Below, one piece after another: positions 25,298 through 32,879 of a stretch of 64,000 nt of DNA. The stretch is from NCBI GenBank assembly GCA_946480915.1, contig CAMLLO010000013.1:65953-129952 (forward strand). The letters are read 5' to 3'. Numbering within the stretch: position 1 is the first letter of the stretch; the number at the start of each line of letters is the position of its first letter. The notes under the pieces were generated by a model that searched no databases, had not been told where the DNA came from, and worked only from the letters and a program-made list of their open reading frames with translations. Both the position numbers and the translations under genes were made by a program. The stretch comes from an uncultured Sphingobacteriaceae bacterium (GTDB taxonomy: Bacteria > Bacteroidota > Bacteroidia > Sphingobacteriales > Sphingobacteriaceae).

Positions 25298-26977
25298 TTA
25301 TTTGGTAAAAAGATTGATAACATCATCTATGAAGCTAACATCCACATCATCCTCGGCGCCTGTAACGGTATTGGCAATATTTCGTTTAGATTCAATTAGC
25401 TTGTAATTCCAATCATCGATCGTATCTTTTCCGATGAAGTAAGTACACATCACATTCTTATGCTGGCCAGTGCGATAAAGTCTATCCTCAGCCTGATCCA
25501 TAACAGCTGCATGCCATCCCATTTCAATAAACACAACTTCAGATGCGATATCCTGTAACCCATCCACACCGGTACCAGCTGCTTTAATACTGCAGACTAT
25601 AACCTGAATATTAGGATCTGTTTTAAATCTATCTACGGCTGCTTGCTTTTGAATTGGATTTTCATCTCCTGTAATACGTACGCTTTTAGGGAACTTCTCC
25701 TGTACTTGTGCGATAACGTCCCTTAGATTAGCGAAAACAACAACCTTTTGACCTTGCGAAACAAGATCATGAATAAAGTCGAAAGCATCAGCCAGCTTAC
25801 CACGAGCACTGATATTTTTTAGAATACCGATGCGAACCATCACCTCGCCCTTCATACTCTTTTCAATCTGATCATCAGATTTACCGCGAACTTCACTTAA
25901 ATAAGATTCAAGATTAGCTTGTGCATGCTTATATTCTTTACGTGCAAATTCTGAAAGCTCACAAACAACGATCTGTCTTGATTTATCCGGAAGGAAAGCT
26001 TTGATTTCAGGATCCGACTTATTACGTCTGAAATAACAGATTGTATTCAGATGATAATTCAGCTCTTTTAGCTTCGATGCTTCTTTAGGGCCTGCACAAT
26101 AATTCTGTTTAAAGGTACTATAGCCGCCAAATTCAGGCAAACGGTTAATGATTGTTAACTGACTTACAAGATCAATAGGCTTATTTACTACCATGGTACC
26201 GGTTAAGCCTATTACAATTTCCTTACCCATGGTTATACCTCGGGTGAACTTATAATTCTGAGTTTTTGAATCTTTTACTTTATGAATCTCATCAACTATT
26301 ACAGCCTGGAATAAATCGAGGTATTTCTTTTTGAAAACGATATCTGTAATCCTGAAACGCCCCTTTGCTGGCTTTTTGATATCCTCAACAAAATACTTTT
26401 TAAGGCTCTCATAGTTGGTAATAAAGAAATCAGCCATACCAACACGGTGAAACTCAGGAAAAGTATGTTTAATGGAATCCTGAAGAACAATAGCCTTTTT
26501 GTACGATATACTTTCGATGGCACGTTTCCAGTTCTCTTTTACAGCAGAGGGGCAAATCACTAAAACAGGAAACTTACCGAATGCTATTATTGTTGCAATC
26601 GCTTGTGCTGTTTTCCCTAATCCCATATCATCCCCGTTGATAAAACGCTTCTTTTCCAGACCGTAGGCAATTCCCTTTTGCTGGTAAGGCCTTAAGATGA
26701 AATGAGGCTTTAATGGAATAGACACTTGTAATTCTGGAAGCGGAGGGATAACAGGAATATTGGTATTCTCCACAACAGGTTTGTGCCCAAAATCAAGCTT
26801 ATGAGCACGGGCAAAGCGTTCAACTTCATCCCGGTATTTAATGGGTACCTGCCAGTATTTCTCATTAAACAACCAACGTCTTTCAGGCAGTTCTTTAACA
26901 GCTGCAACAATGGCCGGCAATGGTTTGAATTCTATTTTGAAGTAATTACCTACAGGTAAAACAGTTCCGTAACTCAT
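25298..26977 (-). CDS. SNF2-family helicase (SMARCAL1/HARP-like)
   Basis: A 559-residue SF2 ATPase. A HARP-like N-terminus (RRWLFNEKYWQVPIKYRDEV) precedes Walker A DDMGLGKTAQAIATI, DEIHK box VIVDEIHKVKDSKTQ, motif III GLTGTMVVNKP, and motif VI EDRLYRTGQ. SMARCAL1-like proteins anneal single strands or remodel forks; phage homologues are common in replication regions. It precedes the helicase-methyltransferase fusion in one transcript. All motifs look intact. Confidence 0.85.
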   Translation of the reverse strand: MSYGTVLPVGNYFKIEFKPLPAIVAAVKELPERRWLFNEKYWQVPIKYRDEVERFARAHKLDFGHKPVVENTNIPVIPPLPELQVSIPLKPHFILRPYQQKGIAYGLEKKRFINGDDMGLGKTAQAIATIIAFGKFPVLVICPSAVKENWKRAIESISYKKAIVLQDSIKHTFPEFHRVGMADFFITNYESLKKYFVEDIKKPAKGRFRITDIVFKKKYLDLFQAVIVDEIHKVKDSKTQNYKFTRGITMGKEIVIGLTGTMVVNKPIDLVSQLTIINRLPEFGGYSTFKQNYCAGPKEASKLKELNYHLNTICYFRRNKSDPEIKAFLPDKSRQIVVCELSEFARKEYKHAQANLESYLSEVRGKSDDQIEKSMKGEVMVRIGILKNISARGKLADAFDFIHDLVSQGQKVVVFANLRDVIAQVQEKFPKSVRITGDENPIQKQAAVDRFKTDPNIQVIVCSIKAAGTGVDGLQDIASEVVFIEMGWHAAVMDQAEDRLYRTGQHKNVMCTYFIGKDTIDDWNYKLIESKRNIANTVTGAEDDVDVSFIDDVINLFTK

Positions 26978-26978
26978 A

Positions 26979-27158
26979 TTAAAATAATTTACCTTGATTT
27001 TGATTTTTATCAGGATGCAGAAAGCTTTCGGTCATAGAATCGACCATTCTTTCCAGATTTTTACTTTCATTAAGTGCCGCAGCTGAACGATCACGGAAAT
27101 ACTTATTTTGAGCTTCTCGCATTCTTTCGACGAGTTCCGCATAAAATTGAATATCCAT
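26979..27158 (-). CDS. Small conserved phage protein
   Basis: A 59-residue helical frame, MDIQFYAELVERMREAQNKY, then FRDRSAAALNESKNLERMVD. The pattern V-x-x-M-R-x-x-Q-x-x-Y-F is common in short phage proteins near replication genes. It is followed by the SNF2 gene start at 26,977, one base past its stop. Function unknown. Confidence 0.6.
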   Translation of the reverse strand: MDIQFYAELVERMREAQNKYFRDRSAAALNESKNLERMVDSMTESFLHPDKNQNQGKLF

Positions 27159-27160
27159 AC

Positions 27161-27706
27161 CTAATATTTTAAATCAGTCCAGTGAATTAGTTTGCCGGTA
27201 AAGTCCTTATTGAAGTATGCGAAGAAATCATCAACAGAATCAAATCCATCGTTATTAGCAAGTCGTTTCATACTATCGATGTTTATTTCAGCTAAATCAT
27301 AGAATAGCTTGCCATCAATCCAAACCACTGGCTTTTTAACGCCTAATGGCCTTGTCAATGGAATATGCTTTATTTCGATCTTCTGAACACTTTTACATTT
27401 AATTACCGGTGCAAACTGAAACCTTTTAGGAGTACGATTATTGATAACAAAATGTATATCATTTCCAGCTTTCCAACGGTCATGTTCATCTATCCGGATT
27501 GTGTGAAGTTTAGGTTTTACCCCATCTATTATTGCCCTGGCAGAATCTATAAAATAGTATTCAACTGGCATGGGATGATTTGGCTCCCTGCATAATTCAC
27601 ATAATTTTGATATAGGAATTATCTGATTCTTGTACAATCCTACCAGTATCTTTTCTACAAATCCATTCGGCTTTTTATTAATAACCTGTGAGAATCCTAA
27701 AGTCAT
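27161..27706 (-). CDS. ASCH-like domain phage protein
   Basis: A 181-residue protein. KLHTIRIDEHDRWKAGNDIH (residues about 65-84) followed by VINNRTPKRFQF and CKSVQKIEI is the pattern of phage ASCH/PUA-like proteins, which are believed to bind RNA or modified bases. The C-terminus has a helical DGFDSVDDFFAYFN segment. Overlaps the next upstream gene by four bases. Confidence 0.65.
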   Translation of the reverse strand: MTLGFSQVINKKPNGFVEKILVGLYKNQIIPISKLCELCREPNHPMPVEYYFIDSARAIIDGVKPKLHTIRIDEHDRWKAGNDIHFVINNRTPKRFQFAPVIKCKSVQKIEIKHIPLTRPLGVKKPVVWIDGKLFYDLAEINIDSMKRLANNDGFDSVDDFFAYFNKDFTGKLIHWTDLKY

Positions 27707-28074
27707 ACAGTCACGCCCTCCAGACGTTCATTAACTTCCTGAACCGTTATGGATCCTGTTTCAATCAGATGAATAAGTTTAATTGCCCTGGCTTCAGCTT
27801 CTGTATTGGCTAGCATTGGAGTTGATTTAGTTCCGCAAGTCTTACATATCCAGAAACCACCTTCTGTTCTATAACTCCAAGACTTAGCAGGAAGCATGAT
27901 ACCTAATTCTGAAACGGTGAAAGCCGGAATCCGATAATGATAATTACTTGCTAATCTTTTATCTACAATAGCATCACCTAATGCTGATTTAGTATGGAAA
28001 AATTCACTTTTTTGATCTACACCTAGTTCTAAAAGCTTTTTACTTTGCTCTATCATACAAACCTGATTATCCAT
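27703..28074 (-). CDS. Hypothetical phage protein with one Cys pair
   Basis: A 123-residue protein; ICKTCGTKS near residue 76 is a half zinc knuckle. The rest has no recognised domain. It overlaps the XRE gene end by eight bases and the ASCH-like gene by four. Confidence 0.5.
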   Translation of the reverse strand: MDNQVCMIEQSKKLLELGVDQKSEFFHTKSALGDAIVDKRLASNYHYRIPAFTVSELGIMLPAKSWSYRTEGGFWICKTCGTKSTPMLANTEAEARAIKLIHLIETGSITVQEVNERLEGVTV

Positions 28075-28528
28075 TCACCACCTCCTTTTCTCTCACATAG
28101 AAAGCCCTCATAGATGCCATATTACCTTCAGTATAAGCTTCAAGGTTTAGTTTATTATTTACTATAAGGTTTTTGGCTAATTGTAGATAAAAATCAAGAT
28201 CAGAAACACGGTATTCTACCCTGTTAGCATCTTCATTAACTTTTGAAACTTCTACTCCGAATGATTTGACAAACTTTGTTAGATCGTCTGAAAGTGGTTT
28301 TGTAAACATTACTTTTTCTAAAAGATTATTAATATCGACCTCCATATATTTTGATATTGAAAGAAGAATGTGAGCTGGAGGGAATGCCCGACATTCTTCA
28401 TATGAACCTATTCGTTGACGGTTTAAACCGAACCTGAAAGCAAGCTGTTCCTGAGATAAGCCTTTTGCTTTCCTGAAATATTGCAGGTTTTTTGAAAAAT
28501 TTGAATGTAACGTGTCTTTATCAAACAT
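28067..28528 (-). CDS. XRE-family transcription regulator
   Basis: Starting from the ATG at 28,528 (MFDKDTLHSNFSKNLQYFRK) gives 153 residues; the longer open frame upstream overlaps the MazG-like gene and was rejected. HTH: GLSQEQLAFRFGLNRQRIGS (residues about 22-41) followed by YEECRAFP. The C-terminal 80 residues are helical. It may control the modification and replication genes downstream. Preceded by only four bases after the MazG-like stop. Confidence 0.7.
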   Translation of the reverse strand: MFDKDTLHSNFSKNLQYFRKAKGLSQEQLAFRFGLNRQRIGSYEECRAFPPAHILLSISKYMEVDINNLLEKVMFTKPLSDDLTKFVKSFGVEVSKVNEDANRVEYRVSDLDFYLQLAKNLIVNNKLNLEAYTEGNMASMRAFYVREKEVVNG

Positions 28529-28532
28529 GATA

Positions 28533-28844
28533 TTAAAGGTTTTCAGTACACAGAAATTCAATTCTTTTATTTTGATCTTCATTGAGATAATGAAGCATTC
28601 TAAGGCATGTACCAGCAGTTTGAATGCACTCGGTTTTAAGATTGCTGATTGAACCTTTGCCCTCATCCAGAAGATTAGCTTCGCGAACTAATTCACCAGC
28701 TTCTTCAATAATGATAGCTGCACGTTTTACATTATCTGTAGGCCAAACAGGATGCTTCTCCATAGCACGTTCAACTTCCATTAATACCTGCACGATGATC
28801 GCCGCCATTTCAGGTGTTTCAGTTGTTATTTTAATCGTTACCAT
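28533..28844 (-). CDS. MazG-like nucleotide pyrophosphohydrolase-like protein
   Basis: A 103-residue protein. VERAMEKHPVWPTDNVKRAA followed by IIIEEAGELVREANLLDEGK carries the EExxE-type helix of MazG-like all-alpha NTP pyrophosphohydrolases; ECIQTAGTCLRML completes the family pattern. Such phage enzymes may adjust nucleotide or alarmone pools. Its ATG lies one base past bipartite motif H. Confidence 0.65.
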   Translation of the reverse strand: MVTIKITTETPEMAAIIVQVLMEVERAMEKHPVWPTDNVKRAAIIIEEAGELVREANLLDEGKGSISNLKTECIQTAGTCLRMLHYLNEDQNKRIEFLCTENL

Positions 28845-28845
28845 T

Positions 28846-28871
28846 TATTATAAATGTTATTATTAGGAATA
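28846..28871 (-). promoter_or_regulatory. Bipartite motif, copy H
   Basis: Minus strand TATTCC-N7-AACATTTATAATA, one base before the ATG at 28,844. It fills nearly all of the gap to the KTSC gene. Confidence 0.65.
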
Positions 28872-28878
28872 TTTCTGG

Positions 28879-29286
28879 TTAAAACCCAGGCTCTGAATCG
28901 ATATCGAAGCGAGTTATATTTATATTCTGAGAGTTCCGGTTTAATCGGCTTTCAGCTTGTTGATCTGAAATACTTTGCCATTCTGTTGTATCCTCGACTT
29001 CAAGAGTTACCAAACTACCTTCAACTTTAACAGATGTAAACTTGCCAATAACATTTGCGCTTAGATATCTACCGATAGACTCAGCTTTAAGGCTGTTTTC
29101 CATTGTATGATCATCAACATCATTATAGATGTATGATCCGCCGTTTTTAAACTGGATGAACATTTTACGACCGGCTAAGTCTAAACCAAAATAATCAATA
29201 TTAGATGATTGCTTTTGATGAACGATGTAATTCTCAATTCTATCATCAATTAATAGATTTTGGCCATTTAGAACTTGTTTTCTCAT
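28879..29286 (-). CDS. KTSC-domain protein
   Basis: A 135-residue protein. Residues about 28-80 match the KTSC pattern: IDYFGLDLAGRKMFIQFKNG, then GSYIYNDVDDHTMENSLKAE and SIGRYLSANVIGKF. The domain is associated with lysyl-tRNA synthetases and phages, probably nucleic acid binding. The remaining C-terminus is acidic and low complexity. The leader TATAAGAATCATG precedes the start. Confidence 0.7.
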   Translation of the reverse strand: MRKQVLNGQNLLIDDRIENYIVHQKQSSNIDYFGLDLAGRKMFIQFKNGGSYIYNDVDDHTMENSLKAESIGRYLSANVIGKFTSVKVEGSLVTLEVEDTTEWQSISDQQAESRLNRNSQNINITRFDIDSEPGF

Positions 29287-29327
29287 GATTCTTATATTTA
29301 GTTTTTAATTAATTGACTGACAAAATA

Positions 29328-29350
29328 CCCGGGGCCATTTACACCCCGGG
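29328..29350. terminator. GC-rich hairpin downstream of the tRNA-Leu-like gene
   Basis: CCCGGGG (29,328-29,334) pairs with CCCCGGG (29,344-29,350), 9-base loop, and on the minus strand is followed by TATTTTG. A likely terminator or processing signal behind the interrupted tRNA. Confidence 0.5.
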
Positions 29351-29487
29351 ATTGCTTCCGGCTTTCGCATCCTTCTATTGCGCTGGCCTCCCTACCGTTT
29401 TCCTCTTCAATTAAATGCAGTTAATAGCATATTTACGGCGGCTACTATTAGCGAGAATCCAGGGATTATTGGCCTCTTCTATGGTTG

Positions 29488-29681
29488 TGGCAAGGGCAGG
29501 ATTCGAACCTGCATAGCTCCTATTTTGGGCAGCATAATTAAACCTTATGTCAGAGATTGTACTTCTCCCGTATGTCAGGTCGCTTTCCGTAGACCCCGGC
29601 TCCATCGATATGACTTACGTGTATGCCTGAAAAGGGGGAACCACTTATAAACCCTGCGTCTACCAATTCCGCCACCTTGCC
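29488..29681 (-). tRNA. tRNA-Leu-like gene interrupted in the anticodon loop
   Basis: On the minus strand GGCAAGG (from 29,681) starts a class II tRNA with a typical leucine D arm (GCGGAATTGGTAGACGC). At the 3' end a perfect T arm (GCAGG-TTCGAAT-CCTGC), CCTTGCC (7 of 7 acceptor pairs) and A73 end at 29,488; a short variable arm ATAG-GAG-CTAT is present. The anticodon stem pairs GGGT with GCCC, but 118 bases lie between instead of a 7-base loop, i.e. about 111 extra bases. This is either an intron or a disrupted gene. Confidence 0.65.
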
Positions 29682-29959
29682 GTGTGCAGGTATTTGAGCA
29701 CCTGCGGGCCCGCCTTTCTTACTAATTCCGTAAATCATGCTTTCCAGCTTTGGACGGTTTGTGCACTTGTATTAATGTAGCAAACGGTGAGCACATTGAA
29801 GGGTAATAATACAATAGCATTAGTAAGCCTCACACTTCTCGGCATTGAAGTGGGCAATCCAAAACTCCCTCTCAAATAGTCCGGGATTGCGAAACCCGGC
29901 ACAAAGCAAAATATCCCCCGATAATTAGCCTATAAAGAACGACGCACTTTTAAAAATCT
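29682..29959. other. Non-coding region 5' of the tRNA-Leu-like gene
   Basis: No credible gene was seen. A hairpin GCAGGT/ACCTGC lies at about 29,686-29,705, and a second GC-rich hairpin, CCGGG...CCCGG, at about 29,880-29,900. The region may carry the promoter and leader of the tRNA, or an unassigned RNA. Confidence 0.4.
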
Positions 29960-30559
29960 TTATTCCAACTCTTCTTCGCCCTCTTCCGGAACTGTATCAA
30001 ACAAGGTTGGAGCATATTTAAATTTGATGTAATGAAGCGCCTCATTAGCAGCATGACCGCCGAGGTGTTGAACTTCATCTGAATACTCATAATCCTCAAA
30101 GAATGGTATTGCTGGTGGTTTCAATGGTAGAATCTTACCAGATTTCAGGATCTTATAGCCTTCAATTGTTATATCATGGGCAGAGATCGAGAAGCCGGTA
30201 ACCTTTACTTTTTCAAGTATCGATTCATCGTTCTCAAGATCATGAAGAGTTAAGTCTTTAACTTCAACTAAATCTGAGATAATTGCTAAATGAGGTTTTA
30301 ACAAATCAATAGCATGTACAAAATCTGGATGAGGCATGTGTTTACCAATATGAACACCACCTGCAGATAGGGAAATAGGGTTACCTGTTGTTCCATCCAG
30401 AAAAGAAGTTTCTATATCATAAGAAACATCAAACATTCCAGCTTTACTAGCTTTTACCTTTGAAATAGTGGTTTTAGTTTCAGGAATGAAACCGCCTTTT
30501 TCAGCTTGCTGAATTTTCTCTTCCAGTTGTTCTGGAGTGATTGTGATTACTTTTGTCAT
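29960..30559 (-). CDS. Hypothetical phage protein
   Basis: A 199-residue acidic beta-rich protein, following the RecE-like nuclease. No recognised domain; a patch SAHDITIEGYKILKSGKILP and a Glu-rich C-terminus are the main features. Homologues of this kind often sit next to recombination genes in Bacteroidota phages (from memory). Confidence 0.5.
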   Translation of the reverse strand: MTKVITITPEQLEEKIQQAEKGGFIPETKTTISKVKASKAGMFDVSYDIETSFLDGTTGNPISLSAGGVHIGKHMPHPDFVHAIDLLKPHLAIISDLVEVKDLTLHDLENDESILEKVKVTGFSISAHDITIEGYKILKSGKILPLKPPAIPFFEDYEYSDEVQHLGGHAANEALHYIKFKYAPTLFDTVPEEGEEELE

Positions 30560-30578
30560 TATATATATGGGTTAAAAA

Positions 30579-31235
30579 TTATGCTGATATTTTAAGGCCG
30601 TCAAATAACGACCAGTATTTAAAACTTAAGTCCTGATACTCTTCTTTACCCTTTTTGTAATACTTATCACCTCGGTTAATAGGGATTTTGAACACTTTAA
30701 AGTTCTTTTTGCTGATACCAATGATCATGTCTTTATTGGTACCTTCAATATCCATGTACCAGGCTCGGGACCGGAAGTAATCAAAGTATTCACAAGCGGC
30801 TTCAAACTGGCTTTGAGTTTCGGCAGCAGTTGACTTTATATCAGCTCCCATTTTCCAGCTTCTTACAAGTAAATCCCACTTGCATCGAACATTTAATTCA
30901 AATTCAAAGCCGTTATATTCAATAGGCCAATTGTGTTGAATAGATACGCTCTGAAAGTCTGCAGCATTAGTAATCATCTTACAAAAAGCATCTCTATAAT
31001 AGGCTTTCTTCATTTCTGATGCTTTCTGGAAGTCCTCAGTGGAATAGATATAATTCTGACCTGTTACTGTCCTTTTAAAATAATCTACTTTGTGAGCCTC
31101 AGTGATCATTGCATCAATCAAAGTGCCGAATGCATAAGCATAAGTCGGATCGATATCACTGCCTCCGTATAACAGCTTTTTTAAGACTGTTAAGTCGGAG
31201 TTTGAAACTTCTGATCTATTGAAATAAGGATCCAT
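30579..31235 (-). CDS. RecE-like PD-(D/E)XK exonuclease
   Basis: A 218-residue protein matching the PDDEXK-like exodeoxyribonuclease 8 family. The N-terminus has NSDLTVLKKLLYGG and AFGTLIDAMITEA; the core has NVRCKWDLL and GADIKSTAAET, supplying the D and D-x-K catalytic residues, followed by YFDYFRSRAWYMDI. With RecT at 34,237 it makes a phage recombination pair: resection of double-strand ends and annealing. It overlaps the next upstream gene by 20 bases. Confidence 0.75.
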   Translation of the reverse strand: MDPYFNRSEVSNSDLTVLKKLLYGGSDIDPTYAYAFGTLIDAMITEAHKVDYFKRTVTGQNYIYSTEDFQKASEMKKAYYRDAFCKMITNAADFQSVSIQHNWPIEYNGFEFELNVRCKWDLLVRSWKMGADIKSTAAETQSQFEAACEYFDYFRSRAWYMDIEGTNKDMIIGISKKNFKVFKIPINRGDKYYKKGKEEYQDLSFKYWSLFDGLKISA

Positions 31236-31623
31236 AATCTTTAATTGTTAATTCTTCACCTGTAAAATCGAAGTAGATATTTTGCAACTGGTGAACATGA
31301 TAAATAGGAATTGCATTATTGCCACATCCGTAAAGCCTGCCACCTGTTTTTGATATTCTTACTGAATAATCATTACCGTGGGCCTTAAAATAAAATCGGT
31401 CAAAATCCTGTGAGAGCTTAAAGGCAATTAACCATTTTTCAGATAATTCAATAGGAGTAGCACTTTTAGCTTGTATATACGATTTAACTCTATTTCTGTA
31501 ATCTAAAGAGATGTGCTGAAAGGATAGATTATCTACCTTTATCAGTATTAATCGCTCAACCTCTCTTAATTCATTATTAAAATGAACGTAATTACCTACT
31601 CTTAACTCTCTGATGTCAATCAT
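31216..31623 (-). CDS. Phage protein with ELRVGN / HQLQN signature, paralogue 2
   Basis: A 135-residue relative of the protein at 12,322-13,044: both share RELRVGN at the start, an x-P-I-x-L-x-E-x-W-L segment, and VHQLQNIYFDFTGEELTI at the end. This copy lacks the long C-terminal extension. It couples with the ParB-like gene by a four-base overlap. Function unknown. Confidence 0.65.
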   Translation of the reverse strand: MIDIRELRVGNYVHFNNELREVERLILIKVDNLSFQHISLDYRNRVKSYIQAKSATPIELSEKWLIAFKLSQDFDRFYFKAHGNDYSVRISKTGGRLYGCGNNAIPIYHVHQLQNIYFDFTGEELTIKDYGSLFQ

Positions 31624-32492
31624 AGTGATTCAGGATTAACTACTTCAAATATTTGCTCAAACTTGTTCCAACGTGCTACTTTCTTTTTCAACTTAACCCC
31701 CACAGCCAGATACTCATTATAGGTATCTATGTCTACAGTATCAGTTTCATTTAACTCACTAATTTGATCTTTACTGAACATGTCTTCTACTTTACTTGCA
31801 CAGTCACCAAGAACTTGATACACATGTTTTATGATAGATTCTTTATATCGTACTAGTTTATAAATAAGGAGCATTTGATATTGGGAGAATTTGTTGGTTG
31901 AATCAGTTATCCCAAAATATTTAATGCAAGCACCAAGAGCATCTTTATAATGCTTCACTTCAAAAAATTTCATGATATAAAGAACCCTATCTGCTTTTTC
32001 TCTGAAACTTTCGACACTCCAATCCTTAAGTTTGCCAGAATAAAAGTCGCTATCGAGCCGTTTGAAATCCCACTGAATTGTTTGAAGTATGTGCTTTAAA
32101 CTAATTACCTCGTCATACTCCCTAAACATCTCCAGTAAATTCCCATAGTTTGGATTATTTCTATAAACATTGATAATGTCTTCAAATGGAACTTTTCTGT
32201 TGATGTGTTTGAGTGCTATAGCATCATTGAAAGTCGTAACTTCTGAAATTTTATAAAATATGGGCAGTCTTAGATCATAACATGCTAAAAATCTGTACTT
32301 ACCTTCTAAAACCTCATATTTATCATTCACTAATATTGGATAATCTTTACAGAGATTTTTTTCGGATATACTGTCTTTTATCTTATTCAGGTGTTTTGTG
32401 GAAATTGATAGAGTATCATTTAAAGTAAATAAAGCATACTCTTTTGTATTTAAAATTCTCGTTTTTTCTGTACTTAAAACTACTTTTGTCAT
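31620..32492 (-). CDS. ParB-like domain protein
   Basis: A 290-residue protein. Residues about 48-80 (YPILVNDKYEVLEGKYRFLA followed by CYDLRLPIFYKI) resemble the ParB/sulfiredoxin N-terminal domain (GxxRxxA-type helix replaced by EGKYRFLA). The C-terminal two-thirds are helical. It may be a DNA-binding or CTP-dependent protein. A ParB-family partner near PAPS reductase-like genes is common in phages. It overlaps both neighbours by four bases. Confidence 0.6.
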   Translation of the reverse strand: MTKVVLSTEKTRILNTKEYALFTLNDTLSISTKHLNKIKDSISEKNLCKDYPILVNDKYEVLEGKYRFLACYDLRLPIFYKISEVTTFNDAIALKHINRKVPFEDIINVYRNNPNYGNLLEMFREYDEVISLKHILQTIQWDFKRLDSDFYSGKLKDWSVESFREKADRVLYIMKFFEVKHYKDALGACIKYFGITDSTNKFSQYQMLLIYKLVRYKESIIKHVYQVLGDCASKVEDMFSKDQISELNETDTVDIDTYNEYLAVGVKLKKKVARWNKFEQIFEVVNPESL

Positions 32493-32752
32493 GATCTATC
32501 GTTAATAAATTCATAAATATCATCCCACTTAATTCTGACATTTCTACCTAATCGAAAGGACTTTAATTGACCTGATTTAATTAGGTTATGAAGTGTAGCA
32601 ACATTAATCTTCAAAAATGCAGCAGCCTCTTTTCTAGTAGCTGGCTCAACCCATCCTCCTTGTTTTTCAGGTTCTTTATTTAAGAGTTCGGTTAATAGAT
32701 GCTCAATATTCTTCAATCGAGCATCTATGATTTCAAATGGATTTTGCATCAT
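32489..32752 (-). CDS. HTH_17/MerR-like DNA-binding protein
   Basis: An 87-residue protein. ATRKEAAAFLKINVATLHNL, then IKSGQLKSFRLGRNVRIKW and DDIYEF, is the classic excisionase/HTH_17 fold. The N-terminal 35 residues are helical (dimerisation). It could serve as Xis or a regulator in the early transcript. Similar to, but distinct from, the excisionase-like gene of the right island. Confidence 0.75.
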   Translation of the reverse strand: MMQNPFEIIDARLKNIEHLLTELLNKEPEKQGGWVEPATRKEAAAFLKINVATLHNLIKSGQLKSFRLGRNVRIKWDDIYEFINDRS

Positions 32753-32874
32753 TATTTCTTTTTAGACTTATTCTCTTTCTTCCATACATACTGGTATATA
32801 AAATTCCAGAGAAGTATAAATATGATTGCTATACATATAAAAAACAGAACCATAAAGATGTCTTTTAATTCCAT
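32752..32874 (-). CDS. Small single-span membrane protein
   Basis: A 40-residue frame: MELKDIFMVLFFICIAIIFI, then LLWNFIYQYVWKKENK. One membrane helix and a basic tail. It overlaps the HTH_17 gene by one base (TAATG). Confidence 0.5.
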   Translation of the reverse strand: MELKDIFMVLFFICIAIIFILLWNFIYQYVWKKENKSKKK

Positions 32875-32879
32875 TGATA

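Noticed and set aside
20384..26977. Complete DISARM defence system
   Set aside because: SNF2 and methylase-type genes occur, but the DUF1998 and phospholipase-D components are absent and the genes lie in a phage early operon.
29488..29681. Confident group I intron
   Set aside because: The insertion is about 111 bases, shorter than known self-splicing group I introns, and P3-P7 could not be built by eye.
29550..29738. 62-residue open frame across the tRNA-Leu-like gene
   Set aside because: The KVAELVDA segment is the well-known artefact of translating a tRNA-Leu gene; the tRNA interpretation explains the sequence.
29880..29905. Second tRNA-like T arm (CCGGG...CCCGG)
   Set aside because: The loop is not TTCRANY and no acceptor stem can be built; treated as a hairpin only.
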